A stretch of 64,000 nucleotides of DNA, from the NCBI RefSeq assembly GCF_029531655.1, contig NZ_JANRMI010000001.1, positions 434,001 to 498,000 on the forward strand, in the 5' to 3' direction. Each line of letters opens with the position of its first letter. The first letter of the stretch is position 1. Shown piece after piece: positions 49,290-60,367 of the stretch. The stretch comes from Bdellovibrio svalbardensis. Its GTDB lineage: Bacteria; Bdellovibrionota; Bdellovibrionia; Bdellovibrionales; Bdellovibrionaceae. The notes beneath the pieces were generated by a model. The model did not search any database. It saw only the letters and a list, made by a program, of their open reading frames with translations, and was not told the origin of the DNA. The translations under genes and the position numbers were made by a program.

Positions 49290-49322
49290 CAGCGGCGATA
49301 ATGAAAGCACAAGGAGGTAGAT

Positions 49323-49721
49323 ATGCAAACAGACATCTACTACAGAGACGTCACACGTACCGAAAACTTGGAAAATTTCTTAATGGAAAGACTTGAAGCC
49401 GCTTGCGGTGATTTTTTTAAATACGATAGTGACGCTCATCTCACAGTCAGGGTTGAAACGGAAAGACATAGAACTCATAACCGTAAACCCAGCTACACCT
49501 GTGAGGTCATTTTGAAACCCACAAAATCTCGTGGAGTTATCAAAATTAGAAAGTCAGATACAAGTTTCAAGCGCGCTGTCGCGTTGACCGTCGCTTCTTT
49601 AAAAACAGTTCTTCGTCGCAGATCTTCTCGAAAAGGTCAGCATCACAGAACAGATCCGATGCTGAGTTTGATTCCTGAATGGCGTGAGGAAGAACAAATA
49701 TACAGTGTAGTGCCAGCATGA
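49323..49721 (+). CDS. short HPF-type ribosome-associated protein
   Basis: This 132-residue protein is a short form of the S30AE/HPF family, which stabilises idle ribosomes. Seen: MQTDIYYRDVTRTENLENFL, LTVRVETERHRTHNRKPSYTCEVIL, and a basic helix with KRAVALTVASLKTVLRRRSSR. The long dimerisation domain is absent. AAGGAGGTAGAT is a near-perfect ribosome-binding site. It is probably in an operon with the BON gene 41 bases downstream, a pair that suggests a stress-response unit. Confidence 0.85.
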   Translation: MQTDIYYRDVTRTENLENFLMERLEAACGDFFKYDSDAHLTVRVETERHRTHNRKPSYTCEVILKPTKSRGVIKIRKSDTSFKRAVALTVASLKTVLRRRSSRKGQHHRTDPMLSLIPEWREEEQIYSVVPA

Positions 49722-49762
49722 ATAACTAATTAACTAACTAAGTCGAGGAACAGGAGCAGCCA

Positions 49763-50332
49763 ATGACGAATACTCTACTTCTAAAAAACCAAATCGACAG
49801 CGAACTTGCTCGCAAGATTCGTGATCGCCTGAAATGGGACAAGAGAGTAAGTCCGGCTGATATTGATATCGTCGTAAGTGGCAGTTCCGTCATAGTCTCT
49901 GGCTATGTCGATACTGCTTACAAGAAAAATGCCGCGATTGAGGTGGTCTCTGATACGGAAGGCGTATGGTCCATCGAGGATCGAATTGTGGTCCCCGCAG
50001 ATTATTTCCGAAGCGACGAAGAAATCAAAAACATCCTTGAGAAGCAAGTGGCAGAGATGATCAAGATCGGAGGAGAACACATTGAAGTCGACGTCGTCGA
50101 TTCAGTAGTGACCTTACGAGGTGAAGTCTTCCGCCCTCGCCTCAAAGCGATGGCTGTGGCCTCGGCGTGGGAACTCTCGGGAGTGAGGGACGTTCTTAAT
50201 CTCATCGCGATTAAGGAGCCGCCTCACCGAGTTCCTCTTTTTGTAAACAATGATTTCGAGGCGTTCTTTCTTCTTGAAAAGAAAGACACAGGTCACCCCG
50301 GTGATACCCTCGAAGATAGCAATCCCTTCTAA
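49763..50332 (+). CDS. BON domain protein
   Basis: This 189-residue protein has two BON domains (ARKIRDRLKWDKRVSPADIDIVVSG with VIVSGYVDTAYKKNAA, and NILEKQVAEMIKIGGEHIEVDVVDSVVTLRGEV). BON proteins bind phospholipid or membranes and often relate to osmotic stress; it has no signal peptide, so it is likely cytoplasmic. GAACAGGAGC gives the ribosome-binding site. It follows the HPF-type gene. A good terminator follows. Confidence 0.87.
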   Translation: MTNTLLLKNQIDSELARKIRDRLKWDKRVSPADIDIVVSGSSVIVSGYVDTAYKKNAAIEVVSDTEGVWSIEDRIVVPADYFRSDEEIKNILEKQVAEMIKIGGEHIEVDVVDSVVTLRGEVFRPRLKAMAVASAWELSGVRDVLNLIAIKEPPHRVPLFVNNDFEAFFLLEKKDTGHPGDTLEDSNPF

Positions 50333-50402
50333 GGAGGTTTCTTGATGGCAGACCATTCCCTAAAATAGTGCGGTCTTTTCCAACTTATCTCTCCATAAGT
50401 AG

Positions 50403-50433
50403 AAGGGCGCTCCTAGAGAGTGCCCTTTTTTAT
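50403..50433 (+). terminator. intrinsic terminator
   Basis: AAGGGCGCTC (50403-50412) pairs with GAGTGCCCTT (50418-50427, one G-U) and is followed by TTTTATT. It closes the HPF-BON operon; the right edge overlaps the end of the convergent nuclease-like gene. Confidence 0.85.
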
Positions 50434-50999
50434 TCTGGGCGGGCGCATTCACCCTTGTCCTGGCATTCCATCAATTGAGCTCTGAGAGCCATCAGATCAT
50501 CCAATGAATAATTCAACTCCACATCGAAACCCGCAGATTTTGTGCCTTCCTGTCCAATGGAAATAAACTGCTGGATCCCTTTGAAATTCCGTTCGCTGAC
50601 GGTGCAGGGTTTTCCAAGGCAGGCCATGAGCAAACTGGTTTTGCTGCGAATCGCAGAGAGGAATCTGGTACGTTGTTCGCGGGCTTTGGAAATTCCAGCA
50701 TGTGGATCTTGGTAACACTTCACCTCACCAACCAAAATCGCCTTTTTGCTGTCATTTTGGAAAACGATCACGTCGAGTTCGCCGATCACGCGTTTTTTAG
50801 TTCCGTACTGAATTCCAGTAATTACGGTGTATTGTGGGGCTGGATAGATCTGTTGCATGTCCAATTTAGCCACTTGTTCGCAGACCGTGCCTACGACGGA
50901 ATATTTCTCACCAGAATCACGCAAAGCTTCAAAGAGGGGTTGGATGTCCTTGGCCTGAGCCGCTGAAGCAGTCAATAATAGCAGGAAGAAATATTTCAT
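50430..50999 (-). CDS. secreted PD-(D/E)XK nuclease-like protein
   Basis: This 189-residue protein has a signal peptide (YFFLLLLTASAAQA) and a PD-(D/E)XK pattern: a Glu in TVCEQVAKLDMQ, then RVIGELDVIVF and AILVGEVKCYQ, so that Asp, Glu and Lys form the metal site. The end carries further cysteines (LMACLGKPC and LMECQDKGEC). Export suggests digestion of prey or environmental DNA or RNA. Activity is inferred from motifs only. No neighbour clarifies it. Confidence 0.7.
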   Translation of the reverse strand: MKYFFLLLLTASAAQAKDIQPLFEALRDSGEKYSVVGTVCEQVAKLDMQQIYPAPQYTVITGIQYGTKKRVIGELDVIVFQNDSKKAILVGEVKCYQDPHAGISKAREQRTRFLSAIRSKTSLLMACLGKPCTVSERNFKGIQQFISIGQEGTKSAGFDVELNYSLDDLMALRAQLMECQDKGECARPE

Positions 51000-51093
51000 C
51001 GGGATGCCCTTTCGAGATTGGCCAGAAAACTGAAGTATGGGCTAACATAGGGGCCTCAGGGCGACAAACCTTTAGTGTTTAGGATGAGTGAAC

Positions 51094-51675
51094 ATGGCGG
51101 ACTCTATAAAAAATTTACTGGTGTTGAACGGAAGCCCTTCGGGTGATCAAGGGAACTGTGCGACCTTAATTAAGTACCTGCAAAAGCTCGTCGGTAAAAA
51201 GGCCCATGTCGAAGTCGTTCATCTTGCAAAGAGCACTTATGGAGCCAGCTTTAAAAAGAAGATTGAGAAATCCTCGGGTGTGATCTTTGTCAGCGGAACT
51301 TACTGGGATTCCTGGGGAAGTCCGATGCAAAAGTTGTTGGAACAAATGACAGAGCTGGAGGCAACGCCTGCGATTATGGGTAAACCGTGCGCAGTCTTTA
51401 TTCTGATGCACTCTGTGGGTGGTAAATCTGTGTTGTCACGATTGCAGGGGGTTCTTTCGACCATGGGCTTTCTGATTCCACCAATGAGCGGGATGGTTTA
51501 TTCCCTGGTCAGCGATATCGCTTTAAAAAGCAAAAGTACGCATGCGAATGACTTTTGGCAGAAGGAAGACGCTGAGCTGATTCTTGAGAATTTGCAAAAA
51601 GCCTGTGAGTTGAATGTCGCTTGGACGACCTGGCCGGTGGATAAAAAAGATCCACGCAGAAAGTGGCTGAGATAG
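51094..51675 (+). CDS. NADPH-dependent FMN reductase family flavoprotein
   Basis: This 193-residue protein has the flavodoxin-like layout of NAD(P)H:FMN reductases: LLVLNGSPSGDQGNCATLIK at the start, VIFVSGTYWDSWGSPMQKLLEQ near residue 64 and CAVFILMHSVGG near 95. It is likely an FMN-binding oxidoreductase of quinone or azo type; the substrate is unknown. ATG 51094 is chosen, though GTG 51088 is also possible. A bidirectional terminator follows. Confidence 0.83.
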   Translation: MADSIKNLLVLNGSPSGDQGNCATLIKYLQKLVGKKAHVEVVHLAKSTYGASFKKKIEKSSGVIFVSGTYWDSWGSPMQKLLEQMTELEATPAIMGKPCAVFILMHSVGGKSVLSRLQGVLSTMGFLIPPMSGMVYSLVSDIALKSKSTHANDFWQKEDAELILENLQKACELNVAWTTWPVDKKDPRRKWLR

Positions 51676-51685
51676 ATGATGGACG

Positions 51686-51717
51686 AAAAAAAAGGGAGCA
51701 GTGTTGCTCCCTTTTTC
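51686..51717. terminator. bidirectional intrinsic terminator
   Basis: AAAGGGAGCA and TGCTCCCTTT form a 10-bp stem with GTGT as loop, flanked by A-runs and T-runs on both sides. It ends both the flavoprotein gene and sodB. Confidence 0.88.
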
Positions 51718-51736
51718 ATTTGGATCGAGGTTTGAC

Positions 51737-52357
51737 CTAAACCATTGCTTTCGTCAAATCGCGAACTTTTTTAGAGGCAAAGTTTTCTGAAACGAAGTTC
51801 CAGTTAACTTGTGACCACATAGTTTCAAGATATTTTAGACGAAGATTTCTGTAATCGATGTAGTAAGCATGTTCCCAAACGTCAGCCACCAACAATGGAG
51901 TTGGACCGTTGTTCGTGAATGGAACAGCTGCATTGGAAGTTGAAACCAAGCTCAATTTGCCAGAAGCATCTGTGCAAAGCCAGATCCAGCCAGATCCGAA
52001 AGTTTTCACGCCGCCATCAACGAATTTCGCTTTCAATTCATCAAGTGAACCGAAGTCGCGAGTGATCGCCGCCATCAAGTCTGAAGAAGGTTGGCCACCT
52101 TTTCCTGCTGGGCTCATACCGAACCAGAAGAAAGTGTGATTCCAAGCTTGAGCTGCATTGTTGAAAACGCCGCCAGATGAAGACAAAGTGATTTCTTCAA
52201 GAGATTTACCCTTCAAAGAAGCATCTGTTTCCATGAACTTGTTAAGATTGTCGATGTACGCTTTGTGATGTTTGTCGTAGTGATAAGTCATTTGTTCTTC
52301 GTTGAACAAAGGAGCCAAATCAGTTTTTGCGTAAGGTAGTTGTGGAAGTTTAAACAT
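51737..52357 (-). CDS. sodB: iron superoxide dismutase
   Basis: This 206-residue enzyme converts superoxide to oxygen and hydrogen peroxide. Metal ligands are His26 (MTYHYDKHH), the His in AAQAWNHTFFW, and Asp and His in DVWEHAYYIDY. The Gln of AAQAWNH in the first half is typical of the iron form. AGGAGG lies directly in front of the ATG, but within an inverted repeat that could hide it. The terminator is shared with the convergent flavoprotein gene. Confidence 0.95.
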   Translation of the reverse strand: MFKLPQLPYAKTDLAPLFNEEQMTYHYDKHHKAYIDNLNKFMETDASLKGKSLEEITLSSSGGVFNNAAQAWNHTFFWFGMSPAGKGGQPSSDLMAAITRDFGSLDELKAKFVDGGVKTFGSGWIWLCTDASGKLSLVSTSNAAVPFTNNGPTPLLVADVWEHAYYIDYRNLRLKYLETMWSQVNWNFVSENFASKKVRDLTKAMV

Positions 52358-52362
52358 TAAAA

Positions 52363-52414
52363 GCCTCCTGTTTATGTATAGCTTCCAAATGAAACTATAA
52401 TGAAAACAGGAGGC
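52363..52414 (-). promoter_or_regulatory. hairpin that contains the sodB ribosome-binding site
   Basis: GCCTCCTGTTT (52363-52373) and AAACAGGAGGC (52404-52414) are perfect 11-base inverted repeats in the 67-base gap between the speHE stop and the sodB start. On the mRNA the distal arm includes the sodB AGGAGG, followed by TTTTAATG. It may end speHE transcripts and also control sodB translation. Confidence 0.6.
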
Positions 52415-52424
52415 GGTCTATTAA

Positions 52425-53717
52425 TTAAGCGTTATCGCCAAGCATCGTCTTAACGAAGGTCGGCAATGCAAAGGCTGCAGTGTGCAGATCTTCATTGTAG
52501 TACTTAAGACCTTTGGCTTGAGAGAATTGGCGCGCTTTGTCTTTGTTAAAGTCTTTTGCCGGGTGGCTAGAGCCTTTCACGCCAACTTGCAAACTCCACA
52601 TACCTGAAGGGTAAGTCGTCGCATGGAAAAGCATTGTGTGAACGCTCTGCTTGCCGAAGATACCTTTTAAGCAATGGTTTAGTTCAACGAAAGTGCCTTC
52701 GTGGAACATTGGAGATTCGCCCTGAGTGACAACCAGGCCGCCGTCTTTCAGTGCGTTTTTGCAGTTTGTGTAGAACTCAGCAGTGAAAAGACCTTGAGCA
52801 GGTCCAACTGGGTCAGAACCATCCACGATAATGACATCGTAAGTGCCTGGTTTTGCATCCTTAACAAACTGAATGCCGTCACCGATAACAAGATTCAATT
52901 TCGGATTGCCGAACTCAGATGCAATAGTTGGAAGATGTTCTTTTGAAGCACGAATAACCGCTTCATCAATTTCAACCATCGTCACTTTTTCAACGTCATA
53001 TTTGAAAAGTTCACGAATCGTTCCGCCGTCGCCGCCGCCGATTACCAGAATATTTTTCGCGTTGCCGTGAGTTTGCATCACAGGATGAGTGATCATTTCA
53101 TGGTAGTGGTATTCGTCGCGCTCAGTGCACATAACCATGTTGTTGATCGCCAAGAATTTTCCATGAGAGTAAGAATCTAAAACACGAACACGTTGGAACG
53201 GATTTGTTTCGTCGAACAAAACTTCGCCCGTGTAACGCAAAGACAAGGCTTGGTTTTCATCTTTGTCAGTGAACCAAACGTTGCGCTCGATTTGCACACC
53301 TTTAGACAAATCGAAAGATGGTTTTTCGCGCATGATTTTAGGTTGGAAATCAGATTTTTGAATGACGTGCAAAGAGCCACGGTTCAATTCCAAAGCAGAG
53401 TAATTTGCTTGGAAAGCCTTTTTCAAATGTTCGAAAGAAACCCAAGGGTCTACTGAATCGCCACATGTGAAAAGATCGACAGCTGCATATCTGTATTCAG
53501 GCCAAGTATGGATCGCCAAATGGCTTTCTTGAATAACTACAACGCCGCTCACACCCCAAGGAGAGAAATGGTGGAATGTAGAGTTAATAACTGTCGCGCC
53601 AGCAATCTGTGCTGCTTCAATCATACTTCTTTCGATGATGGAAACATCGTTCAAAACTTCCGCGTTACAACCACTAAACTCAACCAAAATATGGCGACCT
53701 AAAGCTTTCAATTCCAT
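52425..53717 (-). CDS. speHE: fused S-adenosylmethionine decarboxylase and spermidine synthase
   Basis: One 430-residue protein joins two polyamine enzymes. The N-terminal half is a class 1B AdoMet decarboxylase: [11 protein letters not shown] holds Ser65, the pyruvoyl precursor, with His70 and Cys85 in place. The second half is spermidine synthase ([11 protein letters not shown] near 225, [12 protein letters not shown] near 300). Together they make decarboxylated AdoMet and pass its aminopropyl group to putrescine. ATG 53717 is chosen; GGAGG is only 3 bases away, and TTG 53732 is the alternative. Confidence 0.93.
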   Translation of the reverse strand: MELKALGRHILVEFSGCNAEVLNDVSIIERSMIEAAQIAGATVINSTFHHFSPWGVSGVVVIQESHLAIHTWPEYRYAAVDLFTCGDSVDPWVSFEHLKKAFQANYSALELNRGSLHVIQKSDFQPKIMREKPSFDLSKGVQIERNVWFTDKDENQALSLRYTGEVLFDETNPFQRVRVLDSYSHGKFLAINNMVMCTERDEYHYHEMITHPVMQTHGNAKNILVIGGGDGGTIRELFKYDVEKVTMVEIDEAVIRASKEHLPTIASEFGNPKLNLVIGDGIQFVKDAKPGTYDVIIVDGSDPVGPAQGLFTAEFYTNCKNALKDGGLVVTQGESPMFHEGTFVELNHCLKGIFGKQSVHTMLFHATTYPSGMWSLQVGVKGSSHPAKDFNKDKARQFSQAKGLKYYNEDLHTAAFALPTFVKTMLGDNA

Positions 53718-53760
53718 GCCCTCCAAAGACAAAAAACTATTTAATCATGTATTTAAGAAT

Positions 53761-53789
53761 GGGGGGGTTCTAGGACCTTTTGCCCCCCC
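53761..53789 (-). promoter_or_regulatory. G7/C7 hairpin in the speHE leader
   Basis: GGGGGGG (53761-53767) and CCCCCCC (53783-53789) face each other with 15 bases between, about 44 bases upstream of the speHE start. It can fold in the 5' leader and is also prone to length change during replication. Confidence 0.6.
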
Positions 53790-53838
53790 TGACAAGGAAT
53801 ATTTTGTCCTCAAATAAATTCTTTAAAAAATCGTCTTA

Positions 53839-55302
53839 TCAATGACTTAGTCCTGTGGAGGATTCCCACTCGTGAGCCTCAGGAAGATCACCCAAAAGCA
53901 GGCGTTCCTCGAGAGGAATCTTAATAAACTGTTCCTGAGGAGTTCCCAAACCCTTTAGGACATGTGTGGCGCGCTGAATTTCCGAACCCTTCTTGTTGAG
54001 CAGGGTCGCGGAGATCTCGAGCTCAGTTCCAACAGGGAAGTGATGGCGCAATAAAGGCAAAGTAAGGCTTCTCAAAGGAATCACTTTTCCGTTTATTTTT
54101 AGAATAAGTTTCATTAGCTCCTCGCGGTAATCAGAGCCTGATGCGATGATTTCGATTTTTTCTCCTCTTTTAAGAATTTGCAGGCGGACGTCTAAAGGGC
54201 GGGGCGGCTCATATCTGAGCTGTTTAGGGCGGGGCATGGCCTCAAAGTCTCCAGCTCTGTAAGCGGCTAAGGTCTCCTCATTCAAGGACGAAACCCACGT
54301 TGCATACTGTTTGTAGTTGATACATTTTACTTCGGGCAAGCCGCAGACTGCTTTGGTGAAATCTTGAAGGGCGTCCCAATAGGCCCCGCCGTTGTAGAGG
54401 GCGAAATGGTGGCCAATGTAGACGGGAGCTCTGTTGCCGTAGTAGTTGGCGTTAAAATAGTTGAGATAAGAATCGACCATTTGTTTGCGATGAGCTTCGC
54501 GATTTAGCAGATCTTCTTGAGCTTTTGACTGGGCGACATAGAAGTTATAGTCCATGCTCAAAATCTTTTTGCCAGTTCCCGCGACGGATATTACCGGGAC
54601 TGAGAATTTCCAGAGGCCGTTTGCATCTTTCCTGGGCCAGTTCGTCGCCTCTCCAGTTGTTGAAGCATCGTAAGTGTATCCATAGGCTTTTAGGGCTGGG
54701 AAGAGATCCGGGGTTACTCCCAAGTAGGGGGCCCTGAAGCCTACGATCTCTTTCGCATCAAAGGCGTAGCCGTGTAAATATTTGTTATCAGGATTTGGCT
54801 GAGCCTTGTTGTTGAAGAATGCTCCAAATAGAAGATCGTTAAATTGTTTCAATTCCGCAGACCAGTCGCTTAGATTCCATTTGTCCGCTTCCGCATCAAA
54901 ATGTCCATTGGCATGAGAGGCAATCTCTTGTCCCTCTTGGATGGAGTTGTTCATTTGATCCACGCGGTTTGAAATAGCCTGAACGTTATCCTCGCCAAAA
55001 CCAATCATTGAATATCCGCTGGAATGCTTCGGGGGTGCATAGGTATGCTTGTTGTCGTCTGAAAGGAGGTAAACTCCGCTCACGAAGTAGGTAAGGCTTA
55101 AAGGCTTCTTAGTCATTCTCATGGAGTTGGAGAAGTCGCGAATTTTTTGCCACTGCTCGAGGTTTAAACCACCGTCGAAGCCAACCATTACATACTGGGC
55201 CGGTCGAGCGACAGGTGTTTTTGCTGGGGCGAGTGTCATCCCTGTTGAGGCAGATAGAGTAAAAATGAGATTTAGAAAAAATCCAAAACGTGTGCGATTC
55301 AC
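53839..55302 (-). CDS. secreted polysaccharide deacetylase-like protein
   Basis: This 487-residue protein has a signal peptide (residues 1-24) and a NodB-like domain. Seen: YVMVGFDGGLN (motif 1, normally T-F-D-D), IASHANGHFDA (motif 2 with two His) and VGFRAPYLGV (motif 3). The second Asp of motif 1, a metal ligand, is replaced by Gly, so the activity may be altered or lost. A beta-rich C-terminal region of about 130 residues follows. Bdellovibrio deacetylases modify prey peptidoglycan. A role there is inference. Confidence 0.78.
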   Translation of the reverse strand: MNRTRFGFFLNLIFTLSASTGMTLAPAKTPVARPAQYVMVGFDGGLNLEQWQKIRDFSNSMRMTKKPLSLTYFVSGVYLLSDDNKHTYAPPKHSSGYSMIGFGEDNVQAISNRVDQMNNSIQEGQEIASHANGHFDAEADKWNLSDWSAELKQFNDLLFGAFFNNKAQPNPDNKYLHGYAFDAKEIVGFRAPYLGVTPDLFPALKAYGYTYDASTTGEATNWPRKDANGLWKFSVPVISVAGTGKKILSMDYNFYVAQSKAQEDLLNREAHRKQMVDSYLNYFNANYYGNRAPVYIGHHFALYNGGAYWDALQDFTKAVCGLPEVKCINYKQYATWVSSLNEETLAAYRAGDFEAMPRPKQLRYEPPRPLDVRLQILKRGEKIEIIASGSDYREELMKLILKINGKVIPLRSLTLPLLRHHFPVGTELEISATLLNKKGSEIQRATHVLKGLGTPQEQFIKIPLEERLLLGDLPEAHEWESSTGLSH

Positions 55303-55390
55303 GATTCACCTCTGAAATCTGCACCCTGCAATTTTCGGCAGGGCGAGCTAAATTTCTTAGAGTGAAGCAGTGTCTGCGGTGATGTTCACC

Positions 55391-56311
55391 TTACTTGTTT
55401 TTAATCTCGAAGCAGACATGAATTTTTTTGTCGTGAAAGTCTTGAGGAATGCTTTCCTCGGTGATGTCTTTCACCTTGTATTTCGATAGAATATTCGCAC
55501 TAATTTTGAATTTGCGCTTGTTGTTAGAGAAATACAAAACTCCATCAGGTTGCAGCATGCTCATGCAGCTCTCTACGAGGAAATCCTGATCTCTCTCCAC
55601 GTCGAAGCTTTCGCTCATTTTTTTAGAATTTGAGAAAGTTGGAGGATCTAAGAAAATCATATCAAAGGCTGGAGCGCCCTGGTTGCGGCGCAGCCATTCA
55701 ATGACGTTCTCGTTGATAAAGCTGTGCATGCTCGTATCAATTTGATTGAGCTCGAAGTTATCCTGAGCCCAACGGAGGTAAGTTTGTGACATGTCAATGC
55801 TGGTTGTGCGCGCGCCGCCCAAGGCGGCGAAAACGCTGACGGATCCTGTATAGCAGAACAAGTTCAAAAACTTTTTATCCTTGGCGGTTTTGAAGACTTT
55901 CTGGCGCATCGGACGGTGATCCAGGAACAAACCGGTATCCAGATAGTCATAAAGATTTACCTTGAGAAAAGCCTGAGACTCTCGAATGGTCATCGTTTCG
56001 TTTTTGGCCGTGAGTTTTTCGTATTGATTCAAACCCTCTTGGCGCTCACGTTTTTTGATCACAATTTTTTCATCAGAGCATTTGAATATGTGCTTAACCG
56101 CCTCAATGACATGAGGAAGATGCTGTTTGTCCATATCGACGTAGTAGTCGGTTTTGTCATAGATGACGTAGTGATCTTTATAGACATCCACAATGAATGG
56201 ATACTCCGGGATATCTCGGTCGTACAGACGATAGGCCTCGATTTTAAGGCGTTCAGCCCACGGTTTTAACTTTTTGAGATTCTTTTCAAGGCGATTTTTA
56301 ATCATGTCCAT
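55391..56311 (-). CDS. RlmK-like 23S rRNA methyltransferase
   Basis: This 306-residue protein corresponds to the C-terminal half of RlmKL (YcbY). It opens with IKNRLEKNLKKLKPWAER and AYRLYDRDIPEYPF, typical of that half, then has the AdoMet motif FLNLFCYTGSVSVFAALGGA near 150 and DMIFLDPPTFSNSKKM near 220. RlmK makes m7G2069 in 23S rRNA. The N-terminal RlmL part (THUMP and m2G2445 MTase) is absent, so this is a stand-alone form. Confidence 0.88.
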   Translation of the reverse strand: MDMIKNRLEKNLKKLKPWAERLKIEAYRLYDRDIPEYPFIVDVYKDHYVIYDKTDYYVDMDKQHLPHVIEAVKHIFKCSDEKIVIKKRERQEGLNQYEKLTAKNETMTIRESQAFLKVNLYDYLDTGLFLDHRPMRQKVFKTAKDKKFLNLFCYTGSVSVFAALGGARTTSIDMSQTYLRWAQDNFELNQIDTSMHSFINENVIEWLRRNQGAPAFDMIFLDPPTFSNSKKMSESFDVERDQDFLVESCMSMLQPDGVLYFSNNKRKFKISANILSKYKVKDITEESIPQDFHDKKIHVCFEIKNK

Positions 56312-56324
56312 AGAGGGGTTTTAG

Positions 56325-58733
<2,409 letters not shown>

Positions 58734-58805
58734 GTTTTGTAGTGTAACTAAACAAATCTTGTTAAATAAAATTACAAACACGCTTGGGAATTAAGATTGT
58801 GTAAT

Positions 58806-59630
58806 CTACAAACCCAAAATCCATCCTTCCTTCTTCAAAGAGGGGACCTTGGGAGTTCTAAAGAGCCGCTTTCTCTTATGAAATAGCAATCCGCTGTAGG
58901 CCAGAATGATGGCGTCGCAAAAGTTCAGATTGTGCGGAGACCTGAGGACAGATGGGTGCAGTTTCACGAACTTTTGTGCGGCTAAGAAATTTTTCAGCGA
59001 TTCAGTGTCGCGAGAATTTGATTTTATTATCTTTTTCCAAAGCAAATCCGGATGAGCTTCGAAGATCCAAGGACCATGGAGATGGAGGCGCTGATGATGG
59101 AGATCGTCCATGGGCCAAAGGGAAAACCACTTTTCTTTGGAGGATCCCAGCTCTGTCCAAGAGCGAAAGGTTCCTGTGCTTATGTTTTTTGGAGCAGAAG
59201 GCGTTTGAAAAATGGAACTCGCAGAGGCGATCCTTTCACACTCGCGCCGAGGGTGAGGATCCGAAGTCTTTTCCAGAAATTGTGCGAAGAAGGCATGGGC
59301 CGTCTTGGGTCCCAACTTTCTTCCATCATCGCTGAAGCGATGCGCTCTTTGCATTAACTCAAAGATATTTTTGTTTTTTGGAAAAACCCCCTTGGGAAGT
59401 CCCAGAACGCTGTCTAAAAGGATGATTGTTGAAGAAAGTTTGTGTTGTGGATTTAAGTCTTTGATCAAGGATTCGATATTTCTTTTATTAAGGCCCGAGA
59501 TTGATAAATCACTTTCCAGTATCCAATGGGAGCCCGATTTGTAGATAGCAGCTGTCGGCAGAGGGCGAGAGTGTCCCTTTTCCGCAGCGGCCTCTGCTTG
59601 GTCAATTCCCAGGAAAATCTCAAATGACAT
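58806..59630 (-). CDS. DUF429-like protein, RNase H-type fold
   Basis: This 274-residue protein starts FEIFLGIDQAEAA and has TIILLDSVLGLPKG, RRECERIAS and FEAHPDLLWKK, then LNFCDAIILAYSGLLFH. That order of acidic residues resembles DUF429, a family predicted to have an RNase H-like nuclease fold. The match is moderate and no activity is known. It follows the histidine kinase gene in the opposite direction of the OsmC gene. Confidence 0.6.
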   Translation of the reverse strand: MSFEIFLGIDQAEAAAEKGHSRPLPTAAIYKSGSHWILESDLSISGLNKRNIESLIKDLNPQHKLSSTIILLDSVLGLPKGVFPKNKNIFELMQRAHRFSDDGRKLGPKTAHAFFAQFLEKTSDPHPRRECERIASASSIFQTPSAPKNISTGTFRSWTELGSSKEKWFSLWPMDDLHHQRLHLHGPWIFEAHPDLLWKKIIKSNSRDTESLKNFLAAQKFVKLHPSVLRSPHNLNFCDAIILAYSGLLFHKRKRLFRTPKVPSLKKEGWILGL

Positions 59631-59698
59631 GGCATTCTCGATTCTTTAAAAGTATGGTTAGTAATAAGATAGAAGCCAGCTTCGAGAGGGAGAAATAA

Positions 59699-60136
59699 AT
59701 GATCACATATCCGTTAAAATTCAGTGTGAAGGCCTCTGGGACCGCTGGAATCAATGCCAATTGGCAAACCTCCAGTCATTCCATGGATCAAGTTTTGCCT
59801 GCAGCCGTGCCACCTGAGTTCGCCGGTCCGGGACATGGCTTTTCTCCTGAAGATTTCTATTCTTTGGCGATGGCCAACTGCTATATCGCGACCTTTAAAG
59901 TCTTCGCTGAAAGATCGCACCTGGATTATAAAGAGATTCAAGCTGATCTCACCTTGGAAGTGGATCGTGATGAAAAGGGATTTCCCTGGATGGCGAGGGC
60001 AGAAATGCAGGTCCGCCTTTATGGCCCTTCTTCAAAAGAAAAAGCTCAGGCTTTGCTTGATAAGACTTTGAAAGGCTGTTTGGTGATGAATTCCATCAAG
60101 ACTGAAAAAAATGTGACCTTTGAGATCATCGACTGA
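59699..60136 (+). CDS. OsmC/Ohr family peroxidase-like protein
   Basis: This 145-residue protein has the two OsmC cysteines: one in MANCYIATFK (about residue 61) and one in LKGCLVMNSIK (about residue 125). GPGHGFSPEDFYSLAMANC is the typical helix before the first one. Such proteins reduce organic hydroperoxides with thiols. GAGGGAGAAATAA before the ATG gives the ribosome-binding site. The gene stands alone and converges with the CPXCG gene, with 12 bases between stops. Confidence 0.9.
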   Translation: MITYPLKFSVKASGTAGINANWQTSSHSMDQVLPAAVPPEFAGPGHGFSPEDFYSLAMANCYIATFKVFAERSHLDYKEIQADLTLEVDRDEKGFPWMARAEMQVRLYGPSSKEKAQALLDKTLKGCLVMNSIKTEKNVTFEIID

Positions 60137-60148
60137 GTTTGGTGGCTG

Positions 60149-60367
60149 CTAAATAGTCTGCGCAAAGAAATCGACGAGCTTGCCTTGATCTGAAGAGTAA
60201 CTGATTTGAATAGGCTTGCAGCAGACTTCACAGTCTTCGACATAGAATTGCCGACCAGGTTCGGAGATATCCAGAAGCATTGAAATCTTCTGATGGCAGT
60301 ACGGGCAATTGAAATACTTTTCAACTTCTGCGTTTTCAAAGCTTTCGAATTCTATTTTTTCATCCAT
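60149..60367 (-). CDS. CPXCG-type cysteine-rich zinc protein
   Basis: This 72-residue protein has two Cys pairs (FNCPYCHQK and EDCEVCCKP) that form a zinc ribbon, in the pattern of the CPXCG-containing small protein family. Function unknown. The ATG at 60367 has AAGAGGG 7 bases upstream, but that sequence lies inside the terminator stem at 60374-60402. ATG 60388 in the same frame is the alternative. Confidence 0.75.
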   Translation of the reverse strand: MDEKIEFESFENAEVEKYFNCPYCHQKISMLLDISEPGRQFYVEDCEVCCKPIQISYSSDQGKLVDFFAQTI

